From Craterostigma plantagineum (Eukaryota; Streptophyta; Magnoliopsida; Lamiales; Linderniaceae): a stretch of 64,000 nt of DNA. A program made the translations under genes and the position numbers. Positions 1 to 10,679 of the stretch are shown in pieces; the first letter of the stretch is position 1, and each line of letters opens with the position of its first letter. Below the pieces are notes generated by a model. That model was not told the DNA's origin and searched no databases. It saw nothing but the letters and a program-made list of their open reading frames with translations. The stretch lies in contig JAPQWV010000001.1 of the NCBI GenBank assembly GCA_027422505.1, forward strand, positions 5,084,001 to 5,148,000. Direction: 5' to 3'.

Positions 1-90
1 TGATTTAATTTTTTTAATATGTGTTTATGTGTTTTTTTTTCTTCAAGTGTGTGAGACTTACATTTATGTGTTTTTACGATGACAAACTGG

Positions 91-176
91 AATTTGATAA
101 AGAAGAGCATATACGCAATTATTAATAGATTAAAATTTGATAAAGAAGAGCATATACGCAATTATTAATAGATTAA
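91..176. repeat. 43-bp tandem duplication in LOG intron
   Basis: Two head-to-tail, near-identical copies of a 43-bp AT-rich unit (91-133 and 134-176) lie upstream of the first visible LOG exon. It reads as a simple local duplication in an intron; no function is suggested. Confidence 0.85.
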
Positions 177-338
177 AATGTTGTATAATTGGTTCCTTTT
201 TGCATAGTCAAATCGAGATTGACGTGAAATGTTTTTAGTTTGGGGTGTTGCGTGATAATGTGAAATACTTCTTTTTTAAGTGAATATTGACATCGAATTA
301 AATAATATTTATATACATTTTGGTTAAATAATTGACAG

Positions 339-1440
339 GTCGAAAGGAACATAGACTTGGTTTATGGAGGGGGAAGCATTGGACTAATGGGCTTAGTCTC
401 TCAAGCTGTGTACAATGGTGGTCGTCATGTTCTGGGGTAATTCATTTACATCTATATATATAAATATATTCACAATTTTTTCACAATGATTATATCAAAT
501 TAGAAATTACAATTAACGATGGTTATTTAAAAATTTATGGTTTTAATCATTATTTATTTTCTTGCAGCGTGATCCCTCGAACGCTCATGCCCAGAGAGGT
601 AATCATATCATGTTCCGATCATTAGATTTAAATTATTTATAATTAACAAAAAAGATGAAACATGGGTTTTGGTTGGACTCAGATATTGCAAGATTTTAAA
701 TCATTTTTTTTTTTTGAAAATTGATAATGAATATTTATTAAATTTTAGATAACCGGCGATCCTATTGGAGAAGTAAGAGCAGTGTGGGATATGCATCAAA
801 GGAAAGCAGAGATGGCTAAGCAAGCCGACGCCTTCATAGCTTTGCCTGGTTATTATTTATTTATTTAACTTTCGTAAACATTAAATTAAACACATATATA
901 TTACAAAATTTATTAACATTTGGCATGTATTTCCTGCATTGCAGGTGGCTACGGTACTTCAGAGGAACTCCTCGAAGTCATAAGCTGGGCTCAGCTTGGA
1001 ATCCATGACAAGCCTGTAATTATATTTAATTTCATCATTGATTTGTCTCCATTTGTATCTCTATATATATAGTATTGTCTGCTTATTTTATTTAATTTCT
1101 TTTTTTTTTTGTATTTTATTACAGGTGGGTTTACTAAATGTGGATGGTTACTACAACTCACTGCTCTGTTTCATAGACAACGCTGTTGATGAAGGCTTCA
1201 TTACACCATCTGCCCGGCACATCGTATCTGCCCCAACTGCCCGTGAGCTCATGTCCAAGCTTGAGGTACATAGATACATGGCCGTGCTCTTAAAAAATAT
1301 TGCTAATTTATGCATAAATATTATTTAATTTCATTGCAAAATTGTTAAAGGATTATGTTCCGAAAGAATATGGGGATGCGCCAAAGCTTAGTTGGGAAAT
1401 GGAGGAACAGCTCGAGTACGAGTATTGCTCGTTGACTTGA
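339..1440 (+). CDS. LOG: Cytokinin riboside 5'-monophosphate phosphoribohydrolase (LOG family), 3' part
   Basis: LOG enzymes release active cytokinin bases from their nucleotides in one step in the cytosol or nucleus. Six exons are readable with consensus splice sites: 339-436, 568-598, 749-848, 944-1014, 1125-1265 and 1351-1440 (TGA stop). They give about 176 residues in one continuous frame. The order of landmarks is that of the family: the glycine-rich [10 protein letters not shown] segment, [10 protein letters not shown], the [13 protein letters not shown] helix, then the signature PGGYGT followed by [13 protein letters not shown], and finally GLLNVDGYY. The family is usually about 215 residues, so roughly 40 N-terminal residues lie to the left of the window. 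No frame break is seen in the visible part. The paralogue number cannot be told from this. Confidence 0.92.
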
Positions 1441-2240
1441 GAAAGACTGATTTGATTTAGGTGATTTCTAGGTTTAAAAGTTGTTTTGTTGTAATTAACT
1501 AGATAATACTTTCATAGACTTGTGGCTGGGCTTGATTGATTAGTCTCTGTGGCATTTGATCGATGATGTATCTATATTTCGTTTTTTTTTCCTCTTTAAC
1601 TAAAATTATTAAAACAAAACACGTTGGACGTAAATATTACAACAAAGGAATTCATGGGAAAGAAACAAAATATCCAACAGTGGGCAGATATTAAAAAGTG
1701 CGAAAGTATGAAAATGCCCAAATTAAAAGATGAGACGATTTGGCCCAAATACCATTAGGGTTTCCACTGATTTTGAAACTAATAGCGTCTCTCTAGTGGA
1801 CTACATATATAATAATTGCTTGAAAATTAGTGTTTCTTATTGTAAATTCCTAAAAGTTTACAAAATAATTTTTTTTAAAAAAAAGGAGGGATCAGATTGG
1901 TAAATATTGGAGTGCCCCTACTGTCGTAACTTAGGCTTTTAGGCGGACACCCATCTCGCATTTTTTATTTAATTGCGAGCATTGACCACTCATCACATCC
2001 CCTTTAACTTGCCTGAAGGATCAATGAACTATCTATGCACACCACATGGCGTATTTATACTACGCACATGACCCTTACATCTCCATGCGTAACCGATGTG
2101 GGATTCAGCCGCACATGCTTATTTGCACTAAACAATTATCAACAGTTTATGGGCCGTTGCTTGGTTTCGTTACTGGGCCTAAACTAGGTAAATCATTCTA
2201 TACTAGCTAAAATAGTATCCTAGATTTCTCTTTAATAGCA
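1441..2240. other. LOG 3' UTR and intergenic DNA
   Basis: AT-rich sequence after the LOG stop with no open frame of note, no RNA gene recognised and no clear repeat. The first 150 bases are probably the LOG 3' UTR. Confidence 0.6.
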
Positions 2241-2410
2241 TCTTTTTTATCTTATTTTTGTTTCATTTTTTTTCTTGTTTCGTCCTTTCTCCTAGGGGTG
2301 AAAACGAGCCGAGCTGCTCGAGAGCTCTTTTTTATCTTATTTTTGTTTCATTTTTTTTCTTGTTTCGTCCTTTCTCCTAGGGGTGAAAACGAGCCGAGCT
2401 GCTCGCGAGC
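2241..2410. repeat. 85-bp tandem duplication spanning the left end of a hAT element
   Basis: An 85-bp unit is repeated head to tail (2241-2325, 2326-2410). Each copy contains T-rich flank, the target sequence CTTTCTCC (2285-2292 and 2370-2377) and the first bases of the element terminus TAGGGGTG. The duplication therefore arose after insertion and gave the element two left tips. Confidence 0.85.
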
Positions 2411-3231
2411 CGCTCTCGAGCAGCTCGGTCAAAGCTCGACTCGAGCTCGGTCAAACTCGAGCTCGAGCCGAGCTCGAGTTTGATTTATATGGGCTCGATA
2501 GCTCGTTGAGCTTATCGAGCCCATTTATTATTAATTTTTTTATATTATTAAAATAATGTCAATAATAGAACCCTAAACCTAACGTGCTATTTCATTTCAT
2601 CATCTCCATCTTCTCTCAGCAGCCGCCTTCACATATCGCATAGCATAACCATTTCAAGTGCTCAGATTTCTTCCTGAACAAAATAATCGCAGCAGTTACT
2701 CGCAAGTAACCTCTCACCGATCCATCACCTTCATCTCCTTGGCCGCCGTCGTAGTTGAACCTCGCAAGCACTGTTCTCCTTTGCAACCACCATAGCTGAA
2801 CTGTCCATGTTACCTCTTCCAGATCCAGCGCTTGCTCCACAACCTCTCCATCTCCGCATTGGAATATTCTTCGTCTCCGGCAGCAACCAGCACGAACACC
2901 GACATCAGCAGTAGAACCCACCGGCAGCAAAATCAACACCACAAATGAACTAAAGTTCTCTTGTTATTCACAGAAAAACTCGCTGAGGCAGAGGATAGAC
3001 GCAAAACAGAACACAGCAGCAAGACAAGGAAGACGCACAGAACCGAGATCCAACTTCGCTGCCTTAGCCATAATTTTAGAGCGGCTCGATAAGTTGTCGA
3101 GCTGAGCTCGAGCCTCAATTTTTTGAGCTCGTTCGAGCTCGAGCCGAGCTCGAGCTCACTTCTACTTTGTCGAGCGAGCTCGAGCTGGGCCATATTCGGG
3201 CTCGGCTCGGCTCGGCGCGTTTACACCCCTA
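2378..3231. mobile_element. Non-autonomous hAT-type DNA transposon
   Basis: The 854-bp element starts TAGGGGTGAAAACG and ends in the inverted form (TTTACACCCCTA). It is flanked by a perfect 8-bp direct repeat CTTTCTCC at 2370-2377 and 3232-3239, the target-site length of hAT elements. Both subterminal regions (about 2390-2510 and 3080-3215) are packed with GAGCTCGAGC/GCTCGGCTCG motifs, typical of transposase-binding arrays. The central part (2540-3070) has no convincing coding frame; the two minus-strand open frames there match nothing I recognise. Confidence 0.88.
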
Positions 3232-3239
3232 CTTTCTCC

Positions 3240-3956
3240 CCTCATGAGGTTGATAATGGACTAAGATGCAAATAACACAAATTATTTTGTGGAAAAAGAA
3301 TGCTTGTCGCCCGAGTTATACACAACACAACACAACATATTGTTACATTGTGAATTGAAAATTTCAAATAAAACATTAACATATTATAGGCCCCTTTTTC
3401 TTTCAAGCTTCATCATTACTAATCAAGGAGACCCACATTAAATGGATCTTACCTATTTAGAGTATCAATGATCATTTTAATTAATAAAATGAACGGGGCA
3501 CATGCAATGTCGGCCGACCATCTTAGTTAAACAAATATTAACTTACGGACACAAAGAAACAGAAAATGAATATACGATAAATTTTATGAATATACTTACT
3601 GTAAACTTTTTATAAATAATTAATTATTCATGTCTTAATCTACGTGCATCGCACGTACGTGGCAGTTTTAGCACTTTGTACGCAGGTCGATGGATAAATT
3701 AGCAGTCGAATATCAGCAATTCCAAAATAACAAAGAACTGCACAAATAAAATAGGAATCATGTCGATACATTTGGATAAGCCAATTCTAATATATAGATC
3801 CGACGTGGACCCACATATTATCCGACCCGACCCTACCCGACCTCTATAAATTAACTATAAGCTGAAGCCATTCATCATCTCATTAAACCGTTTCCAATCC
3901 ACTGCATCACAGAGTTGTACGTCACTACTAGCGCAGTTGTACCTTTCTCTCACTCC
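3240..3956. other. Upstream region of the J-protein gene
   Basis: AT-rich, no open frame. A TATA element (TATAAATT, 3845-3852) stands 105-112 bases before the ATG at 3957 and is the likely core promoter of the following gene. Confidence 0.6.
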
Positions 3957-4418
3957 ATGGCGTCCACGTCTCTTTCCTTCCCAGACCAGCTCGTCTTCGC
4001 GGCCACCGTAAGCTCGCCGCCGACCCGATTCGACTCCCGCCGACCGTTTACCGTCTCCGTCGTTTCACGGCGGAGTAACGGCGGCAGTGCCGTAGAGACT
4101 TCATCGCCGTCATCGTCCCTGTACGAGGTGCTGGGCGTTCGGATGGACGCCACGTGTCAGGAAATCAAGTCTGCTTACAGAAAGCTCGCCAAGGTCCTCC
4201 ACCCAGACACGCCCACCGGAGCTTCGCCGGACGGCGGCGGCGGTTGCGACGAGTTTGTACTCCTCCACGCCGCCTATGCCACGCTCTCGGACCCAGAAAG
4301 GAGGGCGGTGTACGACGTGTCCCTGTTACGGCGGAGGCGGCGCGTGGTTCTGACCGGCGGCCGAGGCTCGACGGCGCGGCTGGGAAGGAGGACTTGGGAG
4401 ACTGATCAGTGTTGGTAG
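3957..4418 (+). CDS. Chloroplast J-domain protein (DnaJ11-like, DJC)
   Basis: A 153-residue intronless protein. The start is the ATG at 3957; the upstream in-frame extension lacks an ATG. Residues 1 to about 50 are rich in Ser, Arg and Val without acidic residues at the extreme N terminus, as expected of a chloroplast transit peptide. A compact J domain follows: LYEVLGV, the helix II region QEIKSAYRKLAKVLHPD with the HPD motif that stimulates Hsp70 ATPase, then AYATLSDPERRAVYD. The short Arg-rich tail and lack of zinc-finger or C-terminal substrate domains fit the small plant type-III J-proteins such as Arabidopsis DnaJ11. The probable role is co-chaperone for stromal Hsp70. The frame is intact. 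Confidence 0.9.
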   Translation: MASTSLSFPDQLVFAATVSSPPTRFDSRRPFTVSVVSRRSNGGSAVETSSPSSSLYEVLGVRMDATCQEIKSAYRKLAKVLHPDTPTGASPDGGGGCDEFVLLHAAYATLSDPERRAVYDVSLLRRRRRVVLTGGRGSTARLGRRTWETDQCW

Positions 4419-5300
4419 TGTTGTTTATTGGCTAATCAATCACTGACTAATTAATTAGTTAATTACGTGGAAAATTAGGCTTTTTTTGTATGATTACGTA
4501 TTTCATGTAAAGCAAGCGCAAATTTAGGAACGTCCAGGTTCAAGTCTCTTTATTGCTTCATTACGTAATAAGTAATTTCAATTTGTTGATCATTAAAAAA
4601 CAAACTATAATCAAACACTAGTGCCAATAGAATATGAAAAAATATAGGGGTTGTTCCACAATTGAATCATAAGTGCTACTAGTAAATGAATTTTTGGAGA
4701 GGTAGTTTTTCTAAATGTAAATTTATTTTTACAGTGTTTGGTGAATATGGACTTTAAAAAAGTGGGCAAAAATTAATTCTAAAAAGTGATTGAAAGTTGC
4801 TTATCTTAAGTTTACTTTTAGAGAAGTAACTTATTTAAAGCACATATCAGTTTTTCTACCAAACGCATGTTACTTCTCAAAATGGAATTTCGGATTAGAA
4901 GTCCATTTCAAAAGTGTTTCCAAACGTCCTCTTAAATTTCCAAACCGTTTGAAGTCTAGGCACATCATGGTAATCTCTCAACCATTATGTTAATATAGAA
5001 GTGGTTTTTAAGTGAATATTTTTATCAATATATACCCAATGAAATATCTGAGGGTGACGCCCATTGGAGTCTTGGAGATAAGGTCAAGCTTATATTTATA
5101 GATGGAGGTAAGGTATTCGATTTTATTTGTACGCTTTGATACTGAAGTCGGTGAATTTAGGATGATTATATATACGTATCAAATGATTAGTCATACTGAA
5201 AACTGAATCGCCCCATAATCAATATGTAGACCTTTTTGGTCCAAATGACTATGAGAGTTTTGATTATTTCAAGTAATTATGTAAATTGGGGGTACAAATT
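4419..5300. other. Intergenic DNA
   Basis: AT-rich sequence without supported genes. The stretch about 4670-4945 has ends that look weakly inverted and may be an old MITE, but no target duplication could be identified. Confidence 0.4.
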
Positions 5301-5630
5301 TATTGAGATTCTAAGTGGGTTTCGTCCCACATCAGATAATTCAAGCTCTTGAAACTAGTATATATATAAGAAAGATGCTTTCTCCTCCTATCACCAATTG
5401 GTTTTAGGAAGGACCCCTCGATTTCTAATATGGTATCAGAGCAAGCTTCCGCTCACCGTCACCCGATTCATATGTCCACGTGTTAGGCCAGTCATGCCAC
5501 ACGTGAGGGGGCGTGTTGAGATTCTAAGTGGATTTCGTCCCACATCAGATAACTCAAGCTCTTGAAACTAGTATATATATAAGAGGCTTTCTCCTCCTAT
5601 CACCAATTGATTTTAGGAAGGACCCCTCCT
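5301..5630 (+). mobile_element. TRIM (terminal-repeat retrotransposon in miniature)
   Basis: Two direct repeats of about 115-120 bp (5301-5419 and 5514-5628), each starting T(A/G)TTGAGATTCTAAGTGG and containing the CCCACATCAGATAA motif common in plant TRIM LTRs, enclose about 94 bp. That interior begins close to the initiator-Met tRNA primer-binding site TGGTATCAGAGC (5431-5442) and ends with a purine tract GAGGGGGCG (about 5505-5513). There is no coding capacity, so replication would depend on another element. The two LTRs differ at few positions. Confidence 0.85.
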
Positions 5631-5939
5631 ATAAGAGGGTTTCGTAATTTTTTATTTTTTTCTTACTATTTCCTTCTATCATATAGAAAACTCGATATGT
5701 ATGTTATATGATGTTTAAGTATGTTAAAATGATCGATTAAGTGCTTAAATGTGATTAAGTTGCTAAGATAATCGAATTTGTGTGATCTTATGCTTAACTG
5801 GAATATTGATGTGATCACCTGGTTATGAACGTTTTCGTTTGGATGAAATATCACTGTGTGCTATATATGAAAAATATATTCTGATAGTGATATGTGAGCT
5901 GTACACATGATTGAGTTATTTTAGGAAGGAATATCAATG

Positions 5940-6975
5940 TGATCACCCAGATATGATTAAGCTATATATGGAAAAGATATTCTAATTATGTGGTAATATG
6001 CTGATTGATTCTATATATGGAATGTGCTGACAAACGGATGAGATTACCCTGGAATGAAAGTAAATCTGTGGTATTTATGCTGAGAATTCATGTTGACCGT
6101 TGAGCTTAATTGGTATTCTTGGCATGATTCTTTGAGTTAATGCACGTGATTAATGAGCTTTCTCTTGCATATTCTGTGCTTAACTTTTCTTGTGAAGTGT
6201 AGAAACGATTCTTGGTCTATATAGAAGAAAATCACTTCAAGTTGAAGGGTACGAAACGAACACACAAGCCATCGAATTCCTTAGACGTTTTGAGCTTTAC
6301 TTTGCGAATAATTCGTAGTTTGTGCTGAGCCTAAATTTGCGAATCTGTACCCTCTGAGCGATCCTTAGCAACACCTAATCCTAAACCTTAGTCTTCGACG
6401 TGTGAGCACACAAAGGAGCACGAGTGGAGTCTTCCGCACGTGGAGGGACGAATTTTGTGGATTCGGTGGCCCTTCGGTAGCAAGCTGCATCCAGTCGGGG
6501 AACTGGTTTCCTGGGTAAACGACGTTGGATCGAAACTTGGCGTGCGTCAGCCTAGAACGAGGTCTAGTATCCATAGTGCTTCGGTTGTGTACGGGTCAAT
6601 CATTTTGTAACCATAACCGGTAATACCTAGTGATTGATTGGAACTCTTGGGGAGATCACACCCCAAGGACAGGATTAAACCCCAGTTGGGGATATAACCT
6701 GTATAAAAATCGCGTCTCACTTTACTTCTGCTATTTACTTTTCTGTGAGACAAACCCGGGATGCGTACAAATAATTAGGTGATATCGTTGAAGCGACTTC
6801 TGAAAATAACGTGATATTTTTGAAACATGGTTAGAAAGATAACTTTGATACTCGTACTGCTTTCTGGGAAATAACATACTCTGCAAATATCTTCTTAAAG
6901 AAAAGTATTTTTCAAAGAAGAACAATCCAAAATTTTTATAGCCTAATTCACCCTCCCCTCTTAGGCATATTTTAC
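5940..6975 (+). mobile_element. Possible decayed LTR-retrotransposon remnant
   Basis: No intact frame. The right part resembles the end of a plant copia LTR: a TATA-like TATAAAAA at about 6701 followed, 250 bp on, by a C-rich segment CACCCTCCCCTC near 6950. I could not find a partner LTR, a primer site or target duplication, so this is a low-confidence call. Confidence 0.3.
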
Positions 6976-7469
6976 ACTTCAGAATAGTAATATTTTCATT
7001 CACCTCAAAATTGAAAGCCTCCCATAATCAATAGTAAGATTTAGATTCACTTCAAATTGAATCTAATGGAAATAGTAGGACCCTCTGTTTGTGACACTAA
7101 TTTATATCTTTTGGCAAAGATGATTTTCTAATATTATGTATTTTATCTTCATGACAAACATTAATAGCGATTTGACACAATGCAAGTGATACGTGGTTGG
7201 GCCTTCTCGTTCGTATGTGGGGAATAAAAGATCTATGTTGATTTTATCAAATATGTCAAAATATCTACAGTTTTCCCCTATATTTCTGGCTATGCTTAAA
7301 TTGAATTACAAGATTGTAGTTGAAATAAAATTCATCAAGAAAAGAAGGTGAAGCGTATTCTGACAATTAAAAACTATAAAATAAATCAAAAACGAAATAA
7401 ATTATAAATAAATATTCAAACAAACATATTGCATTAAATAAGATAGATAGACAGTGCTGCTACGATATG
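6976..7469. other. Intergenic DNA
   Basis: No gene, RNA or repeat recognised; sequence 3' of the TS pseudogene. Confidence 0.5.
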
Positions 7470-7834
7470 CTATACAGCCATTTTCATTTAAATCTTTTGG
7501 TGAGGTTCGTAATTGATTAGCTCGAAATCAGACGCCAAGAAGGAGTCGATGTCCGTTTTATTCGGATTAATCTTCAATTCTGTTCCAAATTAGACCATGA
7601 TGTTATTATAGTATTCGATATAAATATACTTACATACGTAACGAATACTTACAGAAAAAGGGCGAGGAAGCTTCTGAATATGCTCTTGGAGAGGTTTAAC
7701 ATGATTCTTGTAGACATGAGCATCTCCAATTACATGTACGAATTCGCCAGGAACAAGACCTGATGGTGATAGACGGTAATAAAAAACTGATGGGAATATA
7801 AGCAAAGGTTTTTTTGCGAAAAAAGATTCTCTCA

Positions 7835-7975
<141 letters not shown>

Positions 7976-8472
7976 TCAAATCGAAGAAGCGTCGAGAAAA
8001 ATCAAATAAAAAGACATAGTTATGAAGAATAACGGTATCTACCTGAGCAAACATGTGGCAAGGAGGCAAAGCCTGTAGACAATTAAAAATTAATTGTCTA
8101 TTAATATTATTGAGATTTAATTCCAAGCAAATTAAATACAAGTCATTTAATTAAATTGCTATTTATTGAGATTTATAAATTAATCTCAAGTTAATAAATA
8201 GTTTATTTAATTAATAAATTACTACCATATATGATAATATATATTCCTTTTATACAAAATCCTATACATGGTAACAGGTGTAGAGAATTGTTAAATAAGT
8301 AAAGGAATCAAATCAAATATCATAAAATCGGCAGATATTGAGAGAATCAAGTCAAATATGGAATAAATCAAATCAAATCAAAAGCATATCATATATGGAT
8401 AAAATCGACATAAATATGGAAGAAATCATCCCAAAAGGATTATATTTTCCATAACTGTGAATTCTCTACGCC

Positions 8473-8480
8473 TATAAATA
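8473..8480 (+). promoter_or_regulatory. TATA box of the gypsy 5' LTR
   Basis: TATAAATA, preceded by a GC-richer CTACGCC, is conserved at the same place in the 3' LTR (20938-20945). It is the likely start region for genomic RNA. Confidence 0.6.
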
Positions 8481-8639
8481 TGGGGCTTCAGAATTCAGAA
8501 ATGACAAGTCAGAGGACAACGGCGAAGCGAAAACATCAAGAGACGATATAAGACTTTTTAAAGCATTCCATTCTCTCAAAGAAGTTCATCGCATTCAAAT
8601 CGTAGTCCAAAGACGAGAATCGAGTACGAAACTTCGTTA

Positions 8640-8990
8640 GACGATATAAGTCTTTCTGTGAAAAGCATTCCTTTCTTTAGAAGTCGTTCGTCTCGGATCA
8701 AAGGCAGGATATTGCGAGGCTTCGTCAGACGATATAAGTCTTTCTGTGAAAAGCATTCCTTTCTTTCGAAGTCGTTCGTATCGGATCAAAGGCAGGATAT
8801 TGCGAGGCTTCGTCAGACGATATAAGTCTTTCTGTGAAAGCATTCCTTTCTTTCGAAGTCGTTCGGGTTCGGATCAAAGGCAAGATATTGCGAGGTTTCG
8901 TCAGACGATATAAGTCTTTCTGTGAAAGCATTCCTTTCTTTCGAAGTCGTTCGCATTCGGATCAAAGTTCGATACGGCCAAGTCCAAAAT
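8640..8990 (+). repeat. 88-bp tandem repeats in the 5' LTR
   Basis: Four consecutive units, each with GACGATATAAGTC, a CTTTCTTTCGAAGTCGTTCG core and GGATCAAAGGCAGGATATTG. Starts are spaced 87-88 bp. A diverged fifth copy precedes them (about 8540). The same block is in the 3' LTR (21090-21425). Confidence 0.9.
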
Positions 8991-9380
8991 GCTAAGTTCG
9001 TGATCAAGCTCAAAAGTCCACGAACAAAGCACCTTTCAAAGTATTAAGTCAAAGTCATCGTCGTGATCAAGCCCAAAAGCCCATGACGAAACGTTCAATA
9101 AGATCTCTTCGTCGAAACTCGAATAAGCCCAGATAAGGTTCGCGAACAAGCTCAAAGGCCCGCGAAGAAGCACCTACTTAGATCCACGATCAAGTCAACG
9201 ACCCGCGAAGAAATTTCAAGAAAAGCCCAAATCAAGAAATCCAAGATCAAGAATTTCCGGAAACCCTTATTTTGAAGAATCAGGGGGATAAGTAGAGATA
9301 GGGCCCATTAGATTGCATTAAGTTATATTTGTACTATTTTCTGATAATTCAATATTGGAATAAAAAGAAAATACGCTACA

Positions 9381-9405
9381 AATTTTTGGCACGCCCGGTG
9401 GGATC
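9381..9405 (+). promoter_or_regulatory. Primer-binding-site region
   Basis: The sequence TTTTTGGCACGCCCGGTGGG directly after the 5' LTR end is the expected position and style of the tRNA primer site of plant gypsy elements. The tRNA was not identified. Confidence 0.6.
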
Positions 9406-9443
9406 TCTCTACCTCTCATCTCTTCAAGAATTAGAACGCATCG

Positions 9444-10679
9444 ATGATAAACTCATCGAACTTTAGTGTTTCGAGTTCTTCTAGTCAAAGCACTGGTGTT
9501 AAGACCCGAAGCATGTCAAAAATGATTCCAGAGTCCACGGAGACCGATCGCCACGTCGTTTTTGGCAAAGATAATGTCATTCTCGAAGAAGAACAAAATG
9601 CCGAAAATGAGTGCTCGTCAGTACCTTCGCTCCACTCGACCTCAAGCAATTCCTCTAAGCGAGATGAAGTCATGGTGAAGAATGCTACGACCCTAGAAGA
9701 GCAAATTGCAAGTCTAACGAGAGCAATCGAAGGGCTTACGAAACACGTGCAAGAACAAGATGCCCAGATTGCAAAGTTAACTAGCAAGAGCAACAATGTT
9801 GATAACAGCCGCGCATATGAGAAGCGGGAGGAATCTTCTGATGAAACCGAAAAGGAGGAGCAAAGGGAACTCGAGAAGCCTTCAGGAAGTTTCCAAGTTT
9901 CCAATGACGGGATGATTCCCGTTAGCCAACTGAAGGAGTTCATCATTGGGACAATGAAAGACGGAGGGTCCAAATCCTCATTGATGTATTCTAAACCGTA
10001 TACTGCGAGAATCGATAACTTGAAGATGCCAAGTGGTTACCAACCTCCAAAATTTCAGCAGTTTGACGGCAAAGGAAATCCAAAGCAACATGTGGGTCAC
10101 TTCATTGAGACATGCAACGATGCAGGAACTTATGGAGACCGTCTCGTCAAACAATTTGTTCGTTCGCTGAAGGGCAATGCTTTTGATTGGTACATTGATT
10201 TGGAAGCCGGCTCAATCGATAGTTGGGATCAAATGGAACATGAATTCCTCAACCGTTTCTACAGCACTCGTCGCACGGTTAGCATGATTGAACTCACTAG
10301 TGCTCACCAATGGAAAGATGAACCCGTAATTGACTATATTAATCGCTGGAGGAATCTGTGTCTTAATTGCAAGGACCGCTTATCTGAAGCCTCGTGTATC
10401 GAAATGTGCATTCAGGGAATGGCATGGGGGTTGCGGTATATCCTTCAAGGAATTCGCCCTGGAACATTTGAAGAATTGGCTACCCGCGCCCATGATATGG
10501 AACTCAGCCTAGCCACAAGTGGGGCAAATGGACCACTTGTCCAAGAGGCTCGAAAATTCCAAGATAAAGCTAATGTCAGGAAAGGGGGTCGAGCATTTGT
10601 AAAACCCCACAACAAAGTCTTTGGCGACAAACGCCACACCTCTCAAGCTTCGCGGCAAAGAAAAGGGCAAGAAAATTGA
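9444..10679 (+). CDS. gag: Gag protein of the gypsy element
   Basis: Frame of 411 codons opening 64 bases after the LTR. Residues 85-120 form a short coiled coil; residues about 200-355 are a retrotransposon gag (capsid) domain with [25 protein letters not shown](D/E)QME.EFLNRFY and the [14 protein letters not shown] end. This protein packages the element RNA. The frame leaves the pol frame near 10620, where the following sequence continues in the +1 frame, so Gag-Pol is not one open frame here; whether this is decay or programmed shifting cannot be told from one copy. Confidence 0.88.
   Translation: MINSSNFSVSSSSSQSTGVKTRSMSKMIPESTETDRHVVFGKDNVILEEEQNAENECSSVPSLHSTSSNSSKRDEVMVKNATTLEEQIASLTRAIEGLTKHVQEQDAQIAKLTSKSNNVDNSRAYEKREESSDETEKEEQRELEKPSGSFQVSNDGMIPVSQLKEFIIGTMKDGGSKSSLMYSKPYTARIDNLKMPSGYQPPKFQQFDGKGNPKQHVGHFIETCNDAGTYGDRLVKQFVRSLKGNAFDWYIDLEAGSIDSWDQMEHEFLNRFYSTRRTVSMIELTSAHQWKDEPVIDYINRWRNLCLNCKDRLSEASCIEMCIQGMAWGLRYILQGIRPGTFEELATRAHDMELSLATSGANGPLVQEARKFQDKANVRKGGRAFVKPHNKVFGDKRHTSQASRQRKGQEN

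Larger units (their letters stand above)
8074..9380 (+). repeat. 5' LTR of the gypsy element
   Basis: Starts TGTAGACAATTA and ends GCTACA; 1307 bp, matching 20525-21833 end to end. It contains a probable U3 promoter (TATAAATA, 8473-8480) and a block of four 88-bp tandem units downstream of it. Confidence 0.95.

Noticed and set aside
2616..3193. Two minus-strand frames inside the hAT element
   Set aside because: No transposase or other motif; the second is built from the GAGCTCGAGC repeats.
4154..4405. Second frame of 83 codons inside the J-protein gene
   Set aside because: Overlaps the true frame in another phase and has no recognisable domain.
8637..9013. Repeated minus-strand frames of about 67 residues in the gypsy LTR, possible CRISPR-like array
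   Set aside because: They arise from the 88-bp tandem units of the LTR; no spacers, and the context is a plant retrotransposon.
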